The translations under genes and the position numbers were made by a program. A stretch of DNA of 64,000 nucleotides from JANYHH01 sp965249745 (lineage in GTDB: Bacteria > Deinococcota > Deinococci > Deinococcales > JAAFIG01). The notes under the pieces were generated by a model. It had not been told where the DNA came from. It was given only the letters and a program-made list of their open reading frames with translations, and ran no database searches. Shown here piece after piece: positions 43,109 through 52,002 of this stretch (positions within the stretch are counted from its first letter, which is position 1; each line of letters starts with the position of its first letter). Location: positions 682,001-746,000 of the forward strand of contig OZ252252.1 of assembly GCA_965249745.1 (NCBI GenBank). The letters run 5' to 3'.

Positions 43109-44702
43109 CCCGTTCACCCTCGAGATGAAACGGCATTCGACTGCCGAGACCGTGGACGCCGTGGTAATCGGTACGGGCGCGGGTGGCGCACCGCTCTTGG
43201 CGCAACTCGCCAGGGCAGGCTTGAAGGTCGTGGCGCTCGAGGCGGGGCCGCGTTGGAACCCGGCGACCGATTTCCCAACCGATGAACGGGCGCAATCTAA
43301 ACTTTTCTGGAACCACGAGCGCCTCAGCGCGGGCGGCGATCCGACCGGTTTCGGGCGAAACAACTCCGGCACGGGCGTCGGCGGTTCCACGCTTCATTTC
43401 ACGGCTTACACACCGAGGGCGCAACCGGACGACCTGCGGCTACACTCCGAATTCGGTGTCGGCGTGGACTGGCCGCTGTCGTTCGCGGATCTGGAACCGT
43501 ATTACACGAAACTCGAGCGCTTCCTGGGCGTGTCCGGCCCATCGCCGTACCCCTGGGGTCCAGCCCACGGCTATCCGCTCGAGCCGTTACCGCTCAATGG
43601 TGCGGCGCAACTCATGCGGCGCGGCTGCGATGCGCTGGGGATTCGTAGCTCGCCCGCCGCCAACGCCGCGCTGTCCGGCTCGTATTACACGGCTGGGGTC
43701 GGCTGGCGGGCCGCCTGTACGAATCGGGGCTTCTGTCAGGCGGGTTGCACGACCGGGGCGAAAGCCAGCATGGACGTAACCTTCATTCCCTATGCGGTGA
43801 CTCACGGCGCGGAAGTGCGCGACGGCTGTTTCGTGACCCGCCTCGAGACAGACCAGACAGGCAAGATTTCCGCCGTGATTTACACGTGGGCTGGCGTAGA
43901 ACAACGCCAGCCGTGCCAGAACGTGTTCCTGGCGGCGGGCGCAATCGAAACGCCGCGCCTGCTGCTACTGAATAACCTCGCCAACTCGAGCGGACAGGTC
44001 GGGCGCAACTTTATGGCGCACACCGGGATTCAGGTCTGGGGACGCTTTGAGGACGACGTGCATCCGCACAAGGGGATTCCCGGCGGGCTGATCTCCGAGG
44101 ACACGCACCGGCCAGCGGACGCCGATTTCGCGGGCGGATATTTATTGCAGAGCATCGGCGTCATGCCCGTGACCTACGCCGCGCAGGTGGCCAGGGGTCG
44201 TGGGCTTTGGGGACAGGCGTTGAAGGATCACCTGCGCGGCTACAACCACACGGCGGGCATCAACATTCTGGGCGAGTGCCTGCCATCGGACCAGAATTAC
44301 CTCGAGCTATCAGGTGAGCTGGACACGGTTGGACTACCGAAACCGAGGGTGCATTTCACGTTTTCAGAGAACGAAAAGCGCTTGACCGCGCACGCGGAGG
44401 CGCTGATGCGGCAGATTTGGGCGGCGGCGGGCGCAACTGACGTGTGGGCGTACCCGCGAAGCGCTCACACGATAGGGACTTGCCGCATGGGAACCGACGC
44501 GAACAGCGCCGTGGTCAACCCGGACGGGCAATCCTTCGAGATTCCCAATCTGTACATCTGCGATAACTCTGTCTTCCCGAGCGCCCTCAGCGTCAACCCG
44601 GCGTTGACGATCATGGCGCTCTCCTTACGCACCGCAGACCGGTTTCTATCTCGAGTCAATCGGCTCGAGTCGGGCAGTTCAAACCCTGAAAGGCGACCAT
44701 GA
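43101..44702 (+). CDS. GMC-family flavoprotein oxidoreductase
   Basis: A 533-residue GMC enzyme. The FAD-binding motif is VVIGTGAGGAPLLAQLARAGLKVVALEAG (~16-44). The second FAD block is GTGVGGSTLHF, and the C-terminal catalytic region is HTIGTCRMG...VNPDGQSFEIPNLYICDNSVFPSALSVNPALTIMAL, with the usual Asn and an upstream His. Together with the subunit-3 protein it is expected to oxidise a sugar or sugar acid, passing electrons to a quinone or cytochrome. It overlaps both neighbours (8 and 4 bases). No signal peptide is evident, so location is open. Confidence 0.92.
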   Translation: MIDPFTLEMKRHSTAETVDAVVIGTGAGGAPLLAQLARAGLKVVALEAGPRWNPATDFPTDERAQSKLFWNHERLSAGGDPTGFGRNNSGTGVGGSTLHFTAYTPRAQPDDLRLHSEFGVGVDWPLSFADLEPYYTKLERFLGVSGPSPYPWGPAHGYPLEPLPLNGAAQLMRRGCDALGIRSSPAANAALSGSYYTAGVGWRAACTNRGFCQAGCTTGAKASMDVTFIPYAVTHGAEVRDGCFVTRLETDQTGKISAVIYTWAGVEQRQPCQNVFLAAGAIETPRLLLLNNLANSSGQVGRNFMAHTGIQVWGRFEDDVHPHKGIPGGLISEDTHRPADADFAGGYLLQSIGVMPVTYAAQVARGRGLWGQALKDHLRGYNHTAGINILGECLPSDQNYLELSGELDTVGLPKPRVHFTFSENEKRLTAHAEALMRQIWAAAGATDVWAYPRSAHTIGTCRMGTDANSAVVNPDGQSFEIPNLYICDNSVFPSALSVNPALTIMALSLRTADRFLSRVNRLESGSSNPERRP

Positions 44703-46096
44703 CATCAGCCCGCCCGAAATCTGTTCCCGCGAAATCCGCCTCCCGCAGCCAATCTCGCCCATCTAATCATTTCCTCGAGATCATCGAGCGCGAACGTGGC
44801 AGTGGGAATTACAGTGGCGACCAGTACGGCGGCTCAAGCGGCTCGGATGGATCGGGCTTGCCGAGCGGTTCGCCGGGGAATTTCATGTTCGCCACCGGGG
44901 TTGAATGCTCGTACCCGACGATAGACGGCGGGCGGCTGCGGCGCGACCTGTTGGAAGAGTGCGGGCATTACGAGCGCTGGCGCGAGGATTTGAAACTCGT
45001 CAAGAAACTCGGGTTGCGCGTGCTGCGCTACGGCTTGCCGTACCACCGCGTACACTTGGGACCCGGCAAGTACGACTGGAGCTTCGCCGATACCGTCATG
45101 GCGGAGATCAAGCGCCTGAAGATCGTCCCAATCCTGGACCTGCTGCACTTCGGCGTGCCGGATTGGTTGGGCGACTTTCAGAACCCAGAGTTGCCGCTAC
45201 GCTTCTCTGAGTACGCCGGGGCGGTCGCCGAGCGCTACCCGTGGGTGCGCTTTTACACGCCCGTCAACGAGATCTACGTGACCGCCAGACTTTCTGCCAA
45301 AGAGGGCGTCTGGAACGAACAGCTCAAAACAGACCGCGCCTTCGTGACGGCTGTGAAGCACCTAGTCGCCTCGAGCATTCTGGCTTGCCAGGCGATTGTC
45401 CAGCGCCGACCCGACGCGATCATTGTCCAATCTGAAAGCGCCGAGTACACCCACGAGGCTCGAGTTAATCCATCCACTGAGGTGACGCTGGGAAATAAAT
45501 TGCGGTTCCTAGCGCTGGACCTGCTCTACGCCCGCATCCCGGACGCGGATGTCTACCGCTACGCGTTGGACAACGGGTTGACGAAAAAAGAGTACGACTG
45601 GTTTATGGCGGGTGAACCGCCCGGTCATCAAGTTCTCGGGAACGACTACTACGGTCGCAACGAGCGCTTGGTGAAACCGGACGGCACGGTCTGTCAGGCG
45701 GAGGACGTGCTGGGCTGGTACCAGATCACCCACAGTTACTATCAGCGCTACCGCAAACCGGTGATGCACACCGAAACCAACGTTTTTGACCCGGAGCTGG
45801 CTCCGATCTGGCTGTGGAAGCAGTGGATGAACGTCCTCAGGATGCGTCAGGACGGCGTGCCGGTGCTGGGGTTCACCTGGTACAGCTTGATTGACCAAGT
45901 GGATTGGGACACGCAGCTCTCTAAAAAATTAGGTCACGTCAACGCCTGCGGGCTGTACGACTTAGAGCGTAAACCGCGCCCGGTCGCGGCGGCTTATGGG
46001 GAGTTGCTGCAAGAGTTCGGGCAGATCACGGTCGTGCCGCACGGGGAACTGTTCGAGATCACCGGTCGCCCCGCGACGCTGAAAGTCGAAGTGTGA
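44699..46096 (+). CDS. Glycoside hydrolase family 1-like protein
   Basis: A 465-residue TIM-barrel protein of the GH1/rhamnose-reductase-associated type. A low-complexity Ser/Gly-rich N terminus (~1-60) precedes the barrel. Candidate catalytic residues are the Glu in FYTPVNEIYVT (acid/base position, usual NEP) and the Glu in VMHTETNVFD (nucleophile position, usual TENG); C-terminal GFTWYSLIDQVDWD fits GH1. It would release or process a glycoside for the oxidoreductase pair encoded upstream. ATGA overlap with the preceding stop and GTGA overlap with the following start show tight coupling. Confidence 0.85.
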   Translation: MTSARPKSVPAKSASRSQSRPSNHFLEIIERERGSGNYSGDQYGGSSGSDGSGLPSGSPGNFMFATGVECSYPTIDGGRLRRDLLEECGHYERWREDLKLVKKLGLRVLRYGLPYHRVHLGPGKYDWSFADTVMAEIKRLKIVPILDLLHFGVPDWLGDFQNPELPLRFSEYAGAVAERYPWVRFYTPVNEIYVTARLSAKEGVWNEQLKTDRAFVTAVKHLVASSILACQAIVQRRPDAIIVQSESAEYTHEARVNPSTEVTLGNKLRFLALDLLYARIPDADVYRYALDNGLTKKEYDWFMAGEPPGHQVLGNDYYGRNERLVKPDGTVCQAEDVLGWYQITHSYYQRYRKPVMHTETNVFDPELAPIWLWKQWMNVLRMRQDGVPVLGFTWYSLIDQVDWDTQLSKKLGHVNACGLYDLERKPRPVAAAYGELLQEFGQITVVPHGELFEITGRPATLKVEV

Positions 46097-46848
46097 AGCT
46101 GCATCGTACCGAGCGCGGCGCACCTTCCGAGGGACTGCCATCGCTGGTGTTCCTGCATCACTTTGGCGGCTCGAGCCGAACCTGGGCTGGTGTAATGGAT
46201 TTGCTAGCAAATCGTTTCCACTGCGTCGCCGTGGACCTGCGCGGTTACGGCGACGCTGCGGCGGCACAGGAGTACAGCCTCGGCGCGATGGCGGACGACG
46301 TGCTCGAGACGGTGGGCGATTTGCGCTTGGCACGGGTTGAACTGATCGGGCACTCGATGGGCGGCAAGGTCGCGCTCTCTGTTGCCGCCCGCCAACCCGC
46401 CCAACTCGAGCGGTTAGTGCTGGTCGCGCCGTCACCACCGACGCCCGAGCCGATGGCGGACCGGGAACGCGAGCGACTGTTGCAGGCGCACGGCGACCGC
46501 GCCGAGGCGGCTCACACGAACCGCGAGATCACGCGATTGCCGATCCCGGTTCCAACCCTCGAGACGCTGCTGGACGATAATCTGCGCTGCCAGAAACGCG
46601 CCTGGAACGCCTGGCTGACCGTTGGCAGCCGCGAGGATATTTCCGCCGTCATGCCCCAGGTCACGCGGCTGACGCTCGTCGTGGCGGGCGGCGCGGACCC
46701 GGTGCTACCCGCCACGATCTTGGAGCGCGAAGTCCGGGTGCGGTTGCCGAACGCCTCCCTCGAGGTGATTCCAAAAACCGGGCATTTGTTACCGCTCGAG
46801 GTTCCGGTGGAACTGGCGGCATTGATCGGAAGACAACGCGGGCCTTGA
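46093..46848 (+). CDS. Alpha/beta hydrolase, last gene of the sugar-oxidation operon
   Basis: A 251-residue cytoplasmic-type alpha/beta hydrolase: oxyanion region FLHHFGGSSRTW, nucleophile elbow GHSMGG, acid region VVAGGADPVLP and catalytic His in TGHLLPLE, all present. The position as fourth gene of an overlapping operon with a sugar oxidase suggests a lactonase that opens the aldonolactone product; this is inference. It starts with GTG overlapping the GH1 stop. A 15-bp perfect hairpin follows. Confidence 0.88.
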   Translation: MKLHRTERGAPSEGLPSLVFLHHFGGSSRTWAGVMDLLANRFHCVAVDLRGYGDAAAAQEYSLGAMADDVLETVGDLRLARVELIGHSMGGKVALSVAARQPAQLERLVLVAPSPPTPEPMADRERERLLQAHGDRAEAAHTNREITRLPIPVPTLETLLDDNLRCQKRAWNAWLTVGSREDISAVMPQVTRLTLVVAGGADPVLPATILEREVRVRLPNASLEVIPKTGHLLPLEVPVELAALIGRQRGP

Positions 46849-46871
46849 ATGGCAGAGGTTTGCTCGGGTCC

Positions 46872-46905
46872 TGGTCACTCCAGCGAATCGTCGCTGGAGT
46901 GACCA
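46872..46905 (+). terminator. Hairpin after the sugar-oxidation operon
   Basis: TGGTCACTCCAGCGA and its exact complement with loop ATCG. No T-run follows, so termination efficiency is uncertain. Confidence 0.65.
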
Positions 46906-47046
46906 ATGAAACCTGGGAAACGCTGTAGAAGCTGTCACACGCCCTGATCTGCCACTCACCCGAACGCAGGTTCAAAGAGCTTGTGAGGCGTGGGCATTAA
47001 CCGGATGCTCACAACGTGACCTGCATCTGCGGTACTGTTTGTTGAC

Positions 47047-47877
47047 GTGATACCCGTCCAAGTTCCCATTCGCAGTTGGCGCACCGCCGAATTCGGCGGG
47101 ATGGATCTCCTGCACGGCACGTTCACCCGGCACGCCTTCGCCAAGCACACGCACGAGACCTACAGCATCGGTATCCTCGAGCATGGGGCCATGACCTACG
47201 AGTGTCGCGGCGGCACGCACACGCTGCGGCCTGGGTCGGTCGGCTTGATTCACCCGGATGAGGTTCACACTGGCCACGCCGACGACACGAGCGGCTGGAC
47301 GTACCGCAACCTCTACCCGGATGCGACGGTGCTCGAGCGGGTGCTACACGATCTGAACGAACGTTCCAAGCTGCCCCGGTTGCCGACCGTGATCGAGGAC
47401 GGGACACTGGCGCAGATGCTGGCTCAGGCGCATCGGGCCTTCGCGGAATCCGCCTCGAGCCTCGCCAGGGCCTCGTTGTTACAGACCGCCCTGACCGCCT
47501 TGATCGTGCGTCACGCGTCAAAGCAGCCTGTGGTCCCGGCGGTGCGCCCGGAAGCCTCGGCGGTTCGTCAGGTTCGTGCCGTGCTCGAGGATGATTTTGC
47601 CCGCAACGTCACGCTGGAGGAACTGGCTCATCTGACCGACCTGAACGCCTTCACCTTGCTGCGTTCGTTCCGCCGCGCCTACGGGTTGCCACCGCACGCC
47701 TATCAGTTGCAGGTGCGCTTGCGCCACGCCAAACGCTGGTTGCAGCAGGGCGAAGCGCCCGCGCAGGTGGCGTTGCGGGCTGGGTTCGCCGATCAAAGCC
47801 ATCTCGGACGGCATTTTCGCAAGGCCTTCGCGGTGACGCCACAGCAGTACCGACTGGGCGCGTCAAAAACGTTCTAG
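47047..47877 (+). CDS. AraC-family regulator with cupin sensor
   Basis: A 276-residue AraC-type activator. The N-terminal cupin shows FTRHAFAKHTHETYSIGILEHGAMTYECRGG..LRPGSVGLIHPDEVHTGHA. The C-terminal DNA-binding domain has VTLEELAHLTDLNAFTLLRSFRRAYGLPPHAYQLQVRLRHAKRWL and PAQVALRAGFADQSHLGRHFRKAFAVTPQQYR. TACTGT ends 8 bases before the GTG start. Possible targets are the adjacent DUF3291 operon or amino-acid export type genes; not shown by sequence. Confidence 0.93.
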   Translation: MIPVQVPIRSWRTAEFGGMDLLHGTFTRHAFAKHTHETYSIGILEHGAMTYECRGGTHTLRPGSVGLIHPDEVHTGHADDTSGWTYRNLYPDATVLERVLHDLNERSKLPRLPTVIEDGTLAQMLAQAHRAFAESASSLARASLLQTALTALIVRHASKQPVVPAVRPEASAVRQVRAVLEDDFARNVTLEELAHLTDLNAFTLLRSFRRAYGLPPHAYQLQVRLRHAKRWLQQGEAPAQVALRAGFADQSHLGRHFRKAFAVTPQQYRLGASKTF

Positions 47878-47958
47878 TCACTGCGCGCGGCTCGAGCCTA
47901 GCCTCTGCGGTATGGGTTCACCGTGGATCGCCCGGTTGCAACCCCAGGAAAGGAAACA

Positions 47959-48063
47959 ATGACGCATCACGAGATACCACCGTCGAAACCTGGCTTCCTG
48001 TACCACCGACGCGCTGCCCGAGTGCTCGAGGCGGACACGTTCGCAGCCAGGATTTCGACATGA
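47959..48063 (+). CDS. Small ORF coupled to the DUF3291 gene
   Basis: A 34-residue frame (MTHHEIPPSKPGFLYHRR...) with AGGAAAGGAAAC directly before its ATG. Its TGA overlaps the ATG of the DUF3291 gene (ATGA, 48060-48063). It may be a leader ORF that sets translation of the next gene, or a shortened gene. No family recognised. Confidence 0.5.
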   Translation: MTHHEIPPSKPGFLYHRRAARVLEADTFAARIST

Positions 48064-48530
48064 ACCACCTCGCCCAACTGAACATCGGTCGGATTCTCGA
48101 GCCGCTGGACACGCCGCGCATGAAGGACTTCGTGGACAACCTGGATCGGATCAACGCCTTGGCTGAGGCCACGCCGGGGTTCGTGTGGCGCTTGATCGGT
48201 GACGGAACCAACGACGCGACCGGCTTGCGCCCGTTCCCGGATGACACGCTACTGGTCAATATGAGCGTCTGGGACGGCTTTGATCACCTGCGCGAGTACG
48301 TCTACAAGACCGCCCACGTGGAATTTGTGCGCCGCCGCAAGGAGTGGTTTGAACTGATGGATCAACCGATTTACGTGCTGTGGTGGGTTCCGGCGGGTCA
48401 CATCCCGAGCGTTTTTGAGGCTAAGGACCGCCTCGATCACCTGGTCGCGCACGGCCCAACGGCGCACGCGTTCACGTTCCAGACGAGTTTCGCCGCGCCC
48501 GATCTCGAGACCTCGCTTATTCCCAAATGA
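48060..48530 (+). CDS. DUF3291 protein
   Basis: A 156-residue cytoplasmic protein of the DUF3291 family (dimeric alpha-beta-barrel type). Marks: LAQLNIGRILEPLDTPRMKDFVDNLDRINALAEATPGFVWRL, then LVNMSVWDGFDHLREYVYKTAHVEFVRRRKEWFE, and LWWVPAGHIPSVFEAKDRLDHL. The fold is shared with monooxygenases that act without cofactor, but the function is unknown. The start overlaps the stop of a 34-residue ORF. Confidence 0.88.
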   Translation: MNHLAQLNIGRILEPLDTPRMKDFVDNLDRINALAEATPGFVWRLIGDGTNDATGLRPFPDDTLLVNMSVWDGFDHLREYVYKTAHVEFVRRRKEWFELMDQPIYVLWWVPAGHIPSVFEAKDRLDHLVAHGPTAHAFTFQTSFAAPDLETSLIPK

Positions 48531-48660
48531 TGTTCACCGGTTAGCTTCCAGCGAGCGCCGGTGTTACACGACCTCTTGACGTGGTGGCACGCGCTCGGGC
48601 CGATGTGCGTGTTGTGCGCCAGTCCGGTCCTCGCCCGAACCTGAACAGCCTGGAGGAACC

Positions 48661-49352
48661 ATGCACATTTCGATTACTGATCGTTGGCGCGAGACGTTTT
48701 CTGGAGGACACGTCGGCGTGCTGTTGATCGGCGGCGTGGACAACCGCCCACGGCCCACGCCGCTCGATGAGCGCAAGCGCGAGCTTGAGGCGAGCCTGCG
48801 CCAAAGCCTCGGCGGGTGCTCACGCGCCGAGCTGCACGAACTCGAGGTCTTGAAGGCGTACCGGAAGTATTACCGGCAGTTTGACCAGACTTACCACGTG
48901 CAACTGCAACTCGAGTCGGTGATTCACAAGGGCAAGTCCTTGCCGAACGTCAGCCCGTTGGTGGACGCCTCGTTTATCGCCGAACTCGAAACACTGGTGC
49001 TGACAGCTTCACACGATGCGGATACGCTCGAGGCTCCGGTCGTGTTCGATGCCACGCGGGGCGGCGAGGTGTTCACGCAAATGAATGGCAGCGTGTGAAT
49101 GGCAGCGTGCGATCCCTCAAGGGTAACGACATGATGATGCGGGATGAGCAGGCTATCGTCTGTACCATTCTGTACGGGCAGGACGGACGCACCCCCATTT
49201 CGGCCAAGACGCGCCGGGCTTTGTACGCCACCTACGCTCCGGCTGGCGTACCGGTCGAAGCAGTCGGGCGTCAACTCGAGTTGATCCGCGATCTGGTTGG
49301 GCTGTTCTCACCGGATGCAGTGCTCGAGCGTTTGGAGCTGTTCTCGGCCTGA
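48661..49352 (+). pseudogene. B3/B4-domain protein split by a 14-bp tandem duplication
   Basis: The frame from ATG 48661 (ITDRWRETFSGGHVGVLLIGGVDN) runs to TQMNGSV and then stops at 49096-49098. The continuation RSLKGNDMMMRDEQAIVCTILYGQDGRTPISAKTRRALYATYAP is in another frame up to 49352. TGAATGGCAGCGTG at 49082-49095 is repeated at 49096-49109; removing one copy restores a single protein of about 225 residues. The whole matches B3/B4-type proteins (stand-alone relatives of the PheT editing domain, proposed to clear mischarged tRNAs or bind amino acids). The two parts could be made separately, since a GTG at 49095 opens the second, but a folded product is doubtful. Confidence 0.8.
49082..49109 (+). 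repeat. 14-bp perfect tandem duplication
   Basis: TGAATGGCAGCGTG twice in direct succession; it creates the TGA stop that splits the B3/B4 gene. Confidence 0.95.
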
Positions 49353-49380
49353 CCTGCTGATGGTTCGAGCCTGACTCGCC

Positions 49381-50433
49381 TCAAGTCTCGCGGGCCGCCA
49401 GCGCCAATCGTTCCCGCACCTCTGGGGCGACTCGAGTCCCCAGCAGTTCAATCGCCCGCAGCATCTTCGCCTGGGGCAGCATGATGTTCGTCATCTGAAA
49501 GGTCAGGCGTGAAACACCCCCGAGCACCTGGTTGACATGGAGCACTTTTTCGACCACCGCCCCGGTATCACCGATCAGGAACGCCCCGCCGGGCGCACAG
49601 GCCGCATCGAACCCAGCGCGCGTCGGTGCTCGCCAGCCACGCTCCCGACCGATCGTCGAGATCAGGCGCTCGTAGCCTGGAAAGATATCGTCCCTCGCCT
49701 GCTGTGCGCTTTCAGCCACGTACCCGAAGGCGTGAACCCCAACTTTGAGTTGCGCCGAAGTGTGCCCCGCCCGTTGACCCGCTTGGCGGTACAGATCAAC
49801 CAGCGGTCTGAACTGCTGGAAGCTCCCGCCAATAATGGCCACCATGAGCGGCAAGCCCAGGCTTCCGGCGCGGGCGAACGATTCGGGCGTGCCACCCACG
49901 CCGACCCAGACCGGCAACTGAGCCTGGACCGGGCGCGGGTAAACGCCCTGGCCCGTCAAGGCTGGACGGTGACGACCAGACCAATAGACCTGGGTCTGGT
50001 CACGGAGTCGCAATAGCAACTCGAGTTTCTCCTTGTACAACGCGTCGTAATCGTTCAAGTCGTACCCGAACAGTGGGTACGCCTCTACGCTCGAGCCTCG
50101 ACCCGCGACGATTTCCGCCCGACCCTTGGAGAGCAGATCCAAGGTGGCGAATTGCTGAAACACCCGCACCGGGTCGTCGGCGCTCAGCACGGTCACCGCG
50201 CTCGTCAGTCGGATGCGCTGCGTGCGTGCGGCAGCGGCCGCCAGGATCAGGGTCGGGGCAGAGTCCAGGTACTCCTGGCGGTGGTGTTCGCCGATCCCGA
50301 ACACATCAATTCCCATGCGGTCGGCCTGTTCGATCTCTTCCAAGAGGTTACTCAGACGCTCGGTTGCGCTCAGGGTCAGGCCAGTCTCGGGGTCGGTTAC
50401 CACGGCGGCAAAACTGTCAATTCCAATTTCCAC
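49381..50433 (-). CDS. LLM-class flavin-dependent oxidoreductase
   Basis: A 350-residue luciferase-like monooxygenase: DVFGIGEHH near the N terminus, LTSAVTVLSADDPVRVFQQFATLDLLSKGRAEIVAGRGSSVEAYPLFG, and PVWVGVGGTPESFARAGSLGLPLMVAIIGG. Members bind reduced FMN or F420 and oxidise small molecules; substrate not determinable. The GTG start at 50433 has AGGAGG 6 bases upstream. It is transcribed after aroA on the same strand (gap 28 bases), so the two are probably co-transcribed. Confidence 0.93.
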   Translation of the reverse strand: MEIGIDSFAAVVTDPETGLTLSATERLSNLLEEIEQADRMGIDVFGIGEHHRQEYLDSAPTLILAAAAARTQRIRLTSAVTVLSADDPVRVFQQFATLDLLSKGRAEIVAGRGSSVEAYPLFGYDLNDYDALYKEKLELLLRLRDQTQVYWSGRHRPALTGQGVYPRPVQAQLPVWVGVGGTPESFARAGSLGLPLMVAIIGGSFQQFRPLVDLYRQAGQRAGHTSAQLKVGVHAFGYVAESAQQARDDIFPGYERLISTIGRERGWRAPTRAGFDAACAPGGAFLIGDTGAVVEKVLHVNQVLGGVSRLTFQMTNIMLPQAKMLRAIELLGTRVAPEVRERLALAARET

Positions 50434-50461
50434 AGGCGTCCTCCTCAGTCACGCGTTGACT

Positions 50462-51742
50462 TCATCCCCGCATCGTCTCGAGGACATCCCAGTAGGTCGG
50501 GAAGGTTTTCGCGGTGCATCTCGGGTCCAGAATCGTGACGCCGTTCGCCCGCAAGCCAATCAGCGCGAAGCTCATCGCCATGCGATGATCGTCATAGGTT
50601 TCCACACGGGCTGGTTTCGGTACGCCCGGATGGACTACGAACCCGTCTTCTTCCTCCAGGGCGTCAATCCCCAAGCGTTGCAGTTCGCGCACCACGGCTC
50701 CGACCCGGTCCGTTTCCTTCTTACGAATAAAGCCAATCCCGGTCACTCTGGTCGGGCCATCGGCGTATACGGCGACAGCCGCCAGGGTTTGCGCGGTATC
50801 GGAAATCTGGCTCATGTCCACCTCCACGCCGTGCAGATTTGGGTTTCCGATCACCTCGGTTTCTGAGGCGGTCATGTTGACCGTGCAACCCATTCGCTCC
50901 AAGACGCGCACGAAGTTCAGATCCCCTTGCAGGCTGTCGCTGCCCAAGCCCGGCACGGTCACGCGCCCGCCGGTGATGGCGGCGGCGGCAAATAAGTAAC
51001 TCGCGCCGCTGGCATCGGGTTCCACCCGGTACGCGGTTGGCTGGTAGCGTCCCGGTGCGACAGAGAAACTCGAGAAACCGTTCAGGTGCATTTCCACGCC
51101 GAAGGCACGCATGGCCTGGGCGGTCACCTCGAGGTACGGCTTGGAGACCAGGTCTCCGTCCACCGCGAGTTCCAGACCGTGTTGAAAATACGGTGCGCTC
51201 ATCAGTAAGCCGCTCAGGTACTGGCTGGACAGGTCGCCACGAATCCGAATCGCACCGCCGCGCAACCCGTCCGCCCGAATCCGAACCGGTGGGCAGCCCG
51301 TGCCCGCGATGCTCTCGACATTTCCCCCGAGGCGGTTCAGGGCGTCTATTAGGGGTTGAATCGGTCGCTGACGCATGGCCTCGACACCATCAATCAGGTA
51401 CTCGCCCTGACCGAGTGCCACGAGCGGCGCGAGGAAACGGGCGCTCGTCCCAGAGTTCCCGATGAACAGCGGCGCACTGGACGCCTGCCACGTCCCGCCG
51501 GTTCCCTGGACGGTGAAGCGGCTCGAGGCTGCGTCCTCTTGGACGCTCACCCCGAGTTGCCGCAGGGCGGCCGCCATGTAACGGGTGTCATCACTGAACA
51601 GTGCGCCAGAAATGATGCTTTCGCCGAGCGCCAGCGCCGCCAGCGGCAACACGCGATTGGTGTAACTCTTCGATCCGGGCGGCGAGACGACCGCGTTGAC
51701 GGGCTTCTGGAACGGCTTGATCTCGAGCGCATCGGAGAGCAT
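50462..51742 (-). CDS. aroA: 3-phosphoshikimate 1-carboxyvinyltransferase (EPSP synthase)
   Basis: A 426-residue shikimate-pathway enzyme. The phosphate-binding start VSPPGSKSYTNRVLPLAALA (~16-35), GNSGTSARFL (~90), RQRPIQPLIDALNRLGG, SSQYLSGLLMSAP, KETDRVGAVVRELQRLG and the C-terminal YDDHRMAMSFALIGLRA are all family signatures. It transfers enolpyruvate from PEP to shikimate-3-phosphate in the cytoplasm. The ATG at 51742 follows TATTCT by 7 bases; a longer frame (to 51904) runs through a large hairpin and is rejected. It stands outside an aro cluster, followed by an LLM oxidoreductase gene. Confidence 0.96.
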   Translation of the reverse strand: MLSDALEIKPFQKPVNAVVSPPGSKSYTNRVLPLAALALGESIISGALFSDDTRYMAAALRQLGVSVQEDAASSRFTVQGTGGTWQASSAPLFIGNSGTSARFLAPLVALGQGEYLIDGVEAMRQRPIQPLIDALNRLGGNVESIAGTGCPPVRIRADGLRGGAIRIRGDLSSQYLSGLLMSAPYFQHGLELAVDGDLVSKPYLEVTAQAMRAFGVEMHLNGFSSFSVAPGRYQPTAYRVEPDASGASYLFAAAAITGGRVTVPGLGSDSLQGDLNFVRVLERMGCTVNMTASETEVIGNPNLHGVEVDMSQISDTAQTLAAVAVYADGPTRVTGIGFIRKKETDRVGAVVRELQRLGIDALEEEDGFVVHPGVPKPARVETYDDHRMAMSFALIGLRANGVTILDPRCTAKTFPTYWDVLETMRG

Positions 51743-51749
51743 GGCTTTC

Positions 51750-51755
51750 AGAATA
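51750..51755 (-). promoter_or_regulatory. -10 box of a leaderless promoter (aroA)
   Basis: TATTCT on the minus strand ends 7 bases before the ATG at 51742. Confidence 0.5.
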
Positions 51756-51841
51756 CCTTGTGGTGTTGGGGCAGAGGGACGATGAACTATTGGAGAGCGG
51801 GGCAACGGCCGCTCGGGTGATCTGCCGGATCGGCTCGAGTC

Positions 51842-51904
51842 GTGATTGAACTGTACAAGCGATCCAAAGGCTGTTCCCTTTGATCGCTTGTACAGTTCAA
51901 TCAC
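51842..51904. repeat. Long inverted repeat (28-29 bp arms)
   Basis: GTGATTGAACTGTACAAGCG... (51842-51870) and its complement (51877-51904) match along 28 bases with one bulged C; the loop is 6 bases. It lies between aroA and the epoxide-hydrolase-like gene and may end the latter's transcript, though no T-run follows. Confidence 0.85.
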
Positions 51905-52002
51905 CGCTTCAGTAAGGAAATAAGCGGCACATTCTTAAGCTCGATTGCTCGATGAGCTGTCCTAGAGAGAGCGGAACTGTGGTCTCAAAAACAAAAAAGA
52001 AT

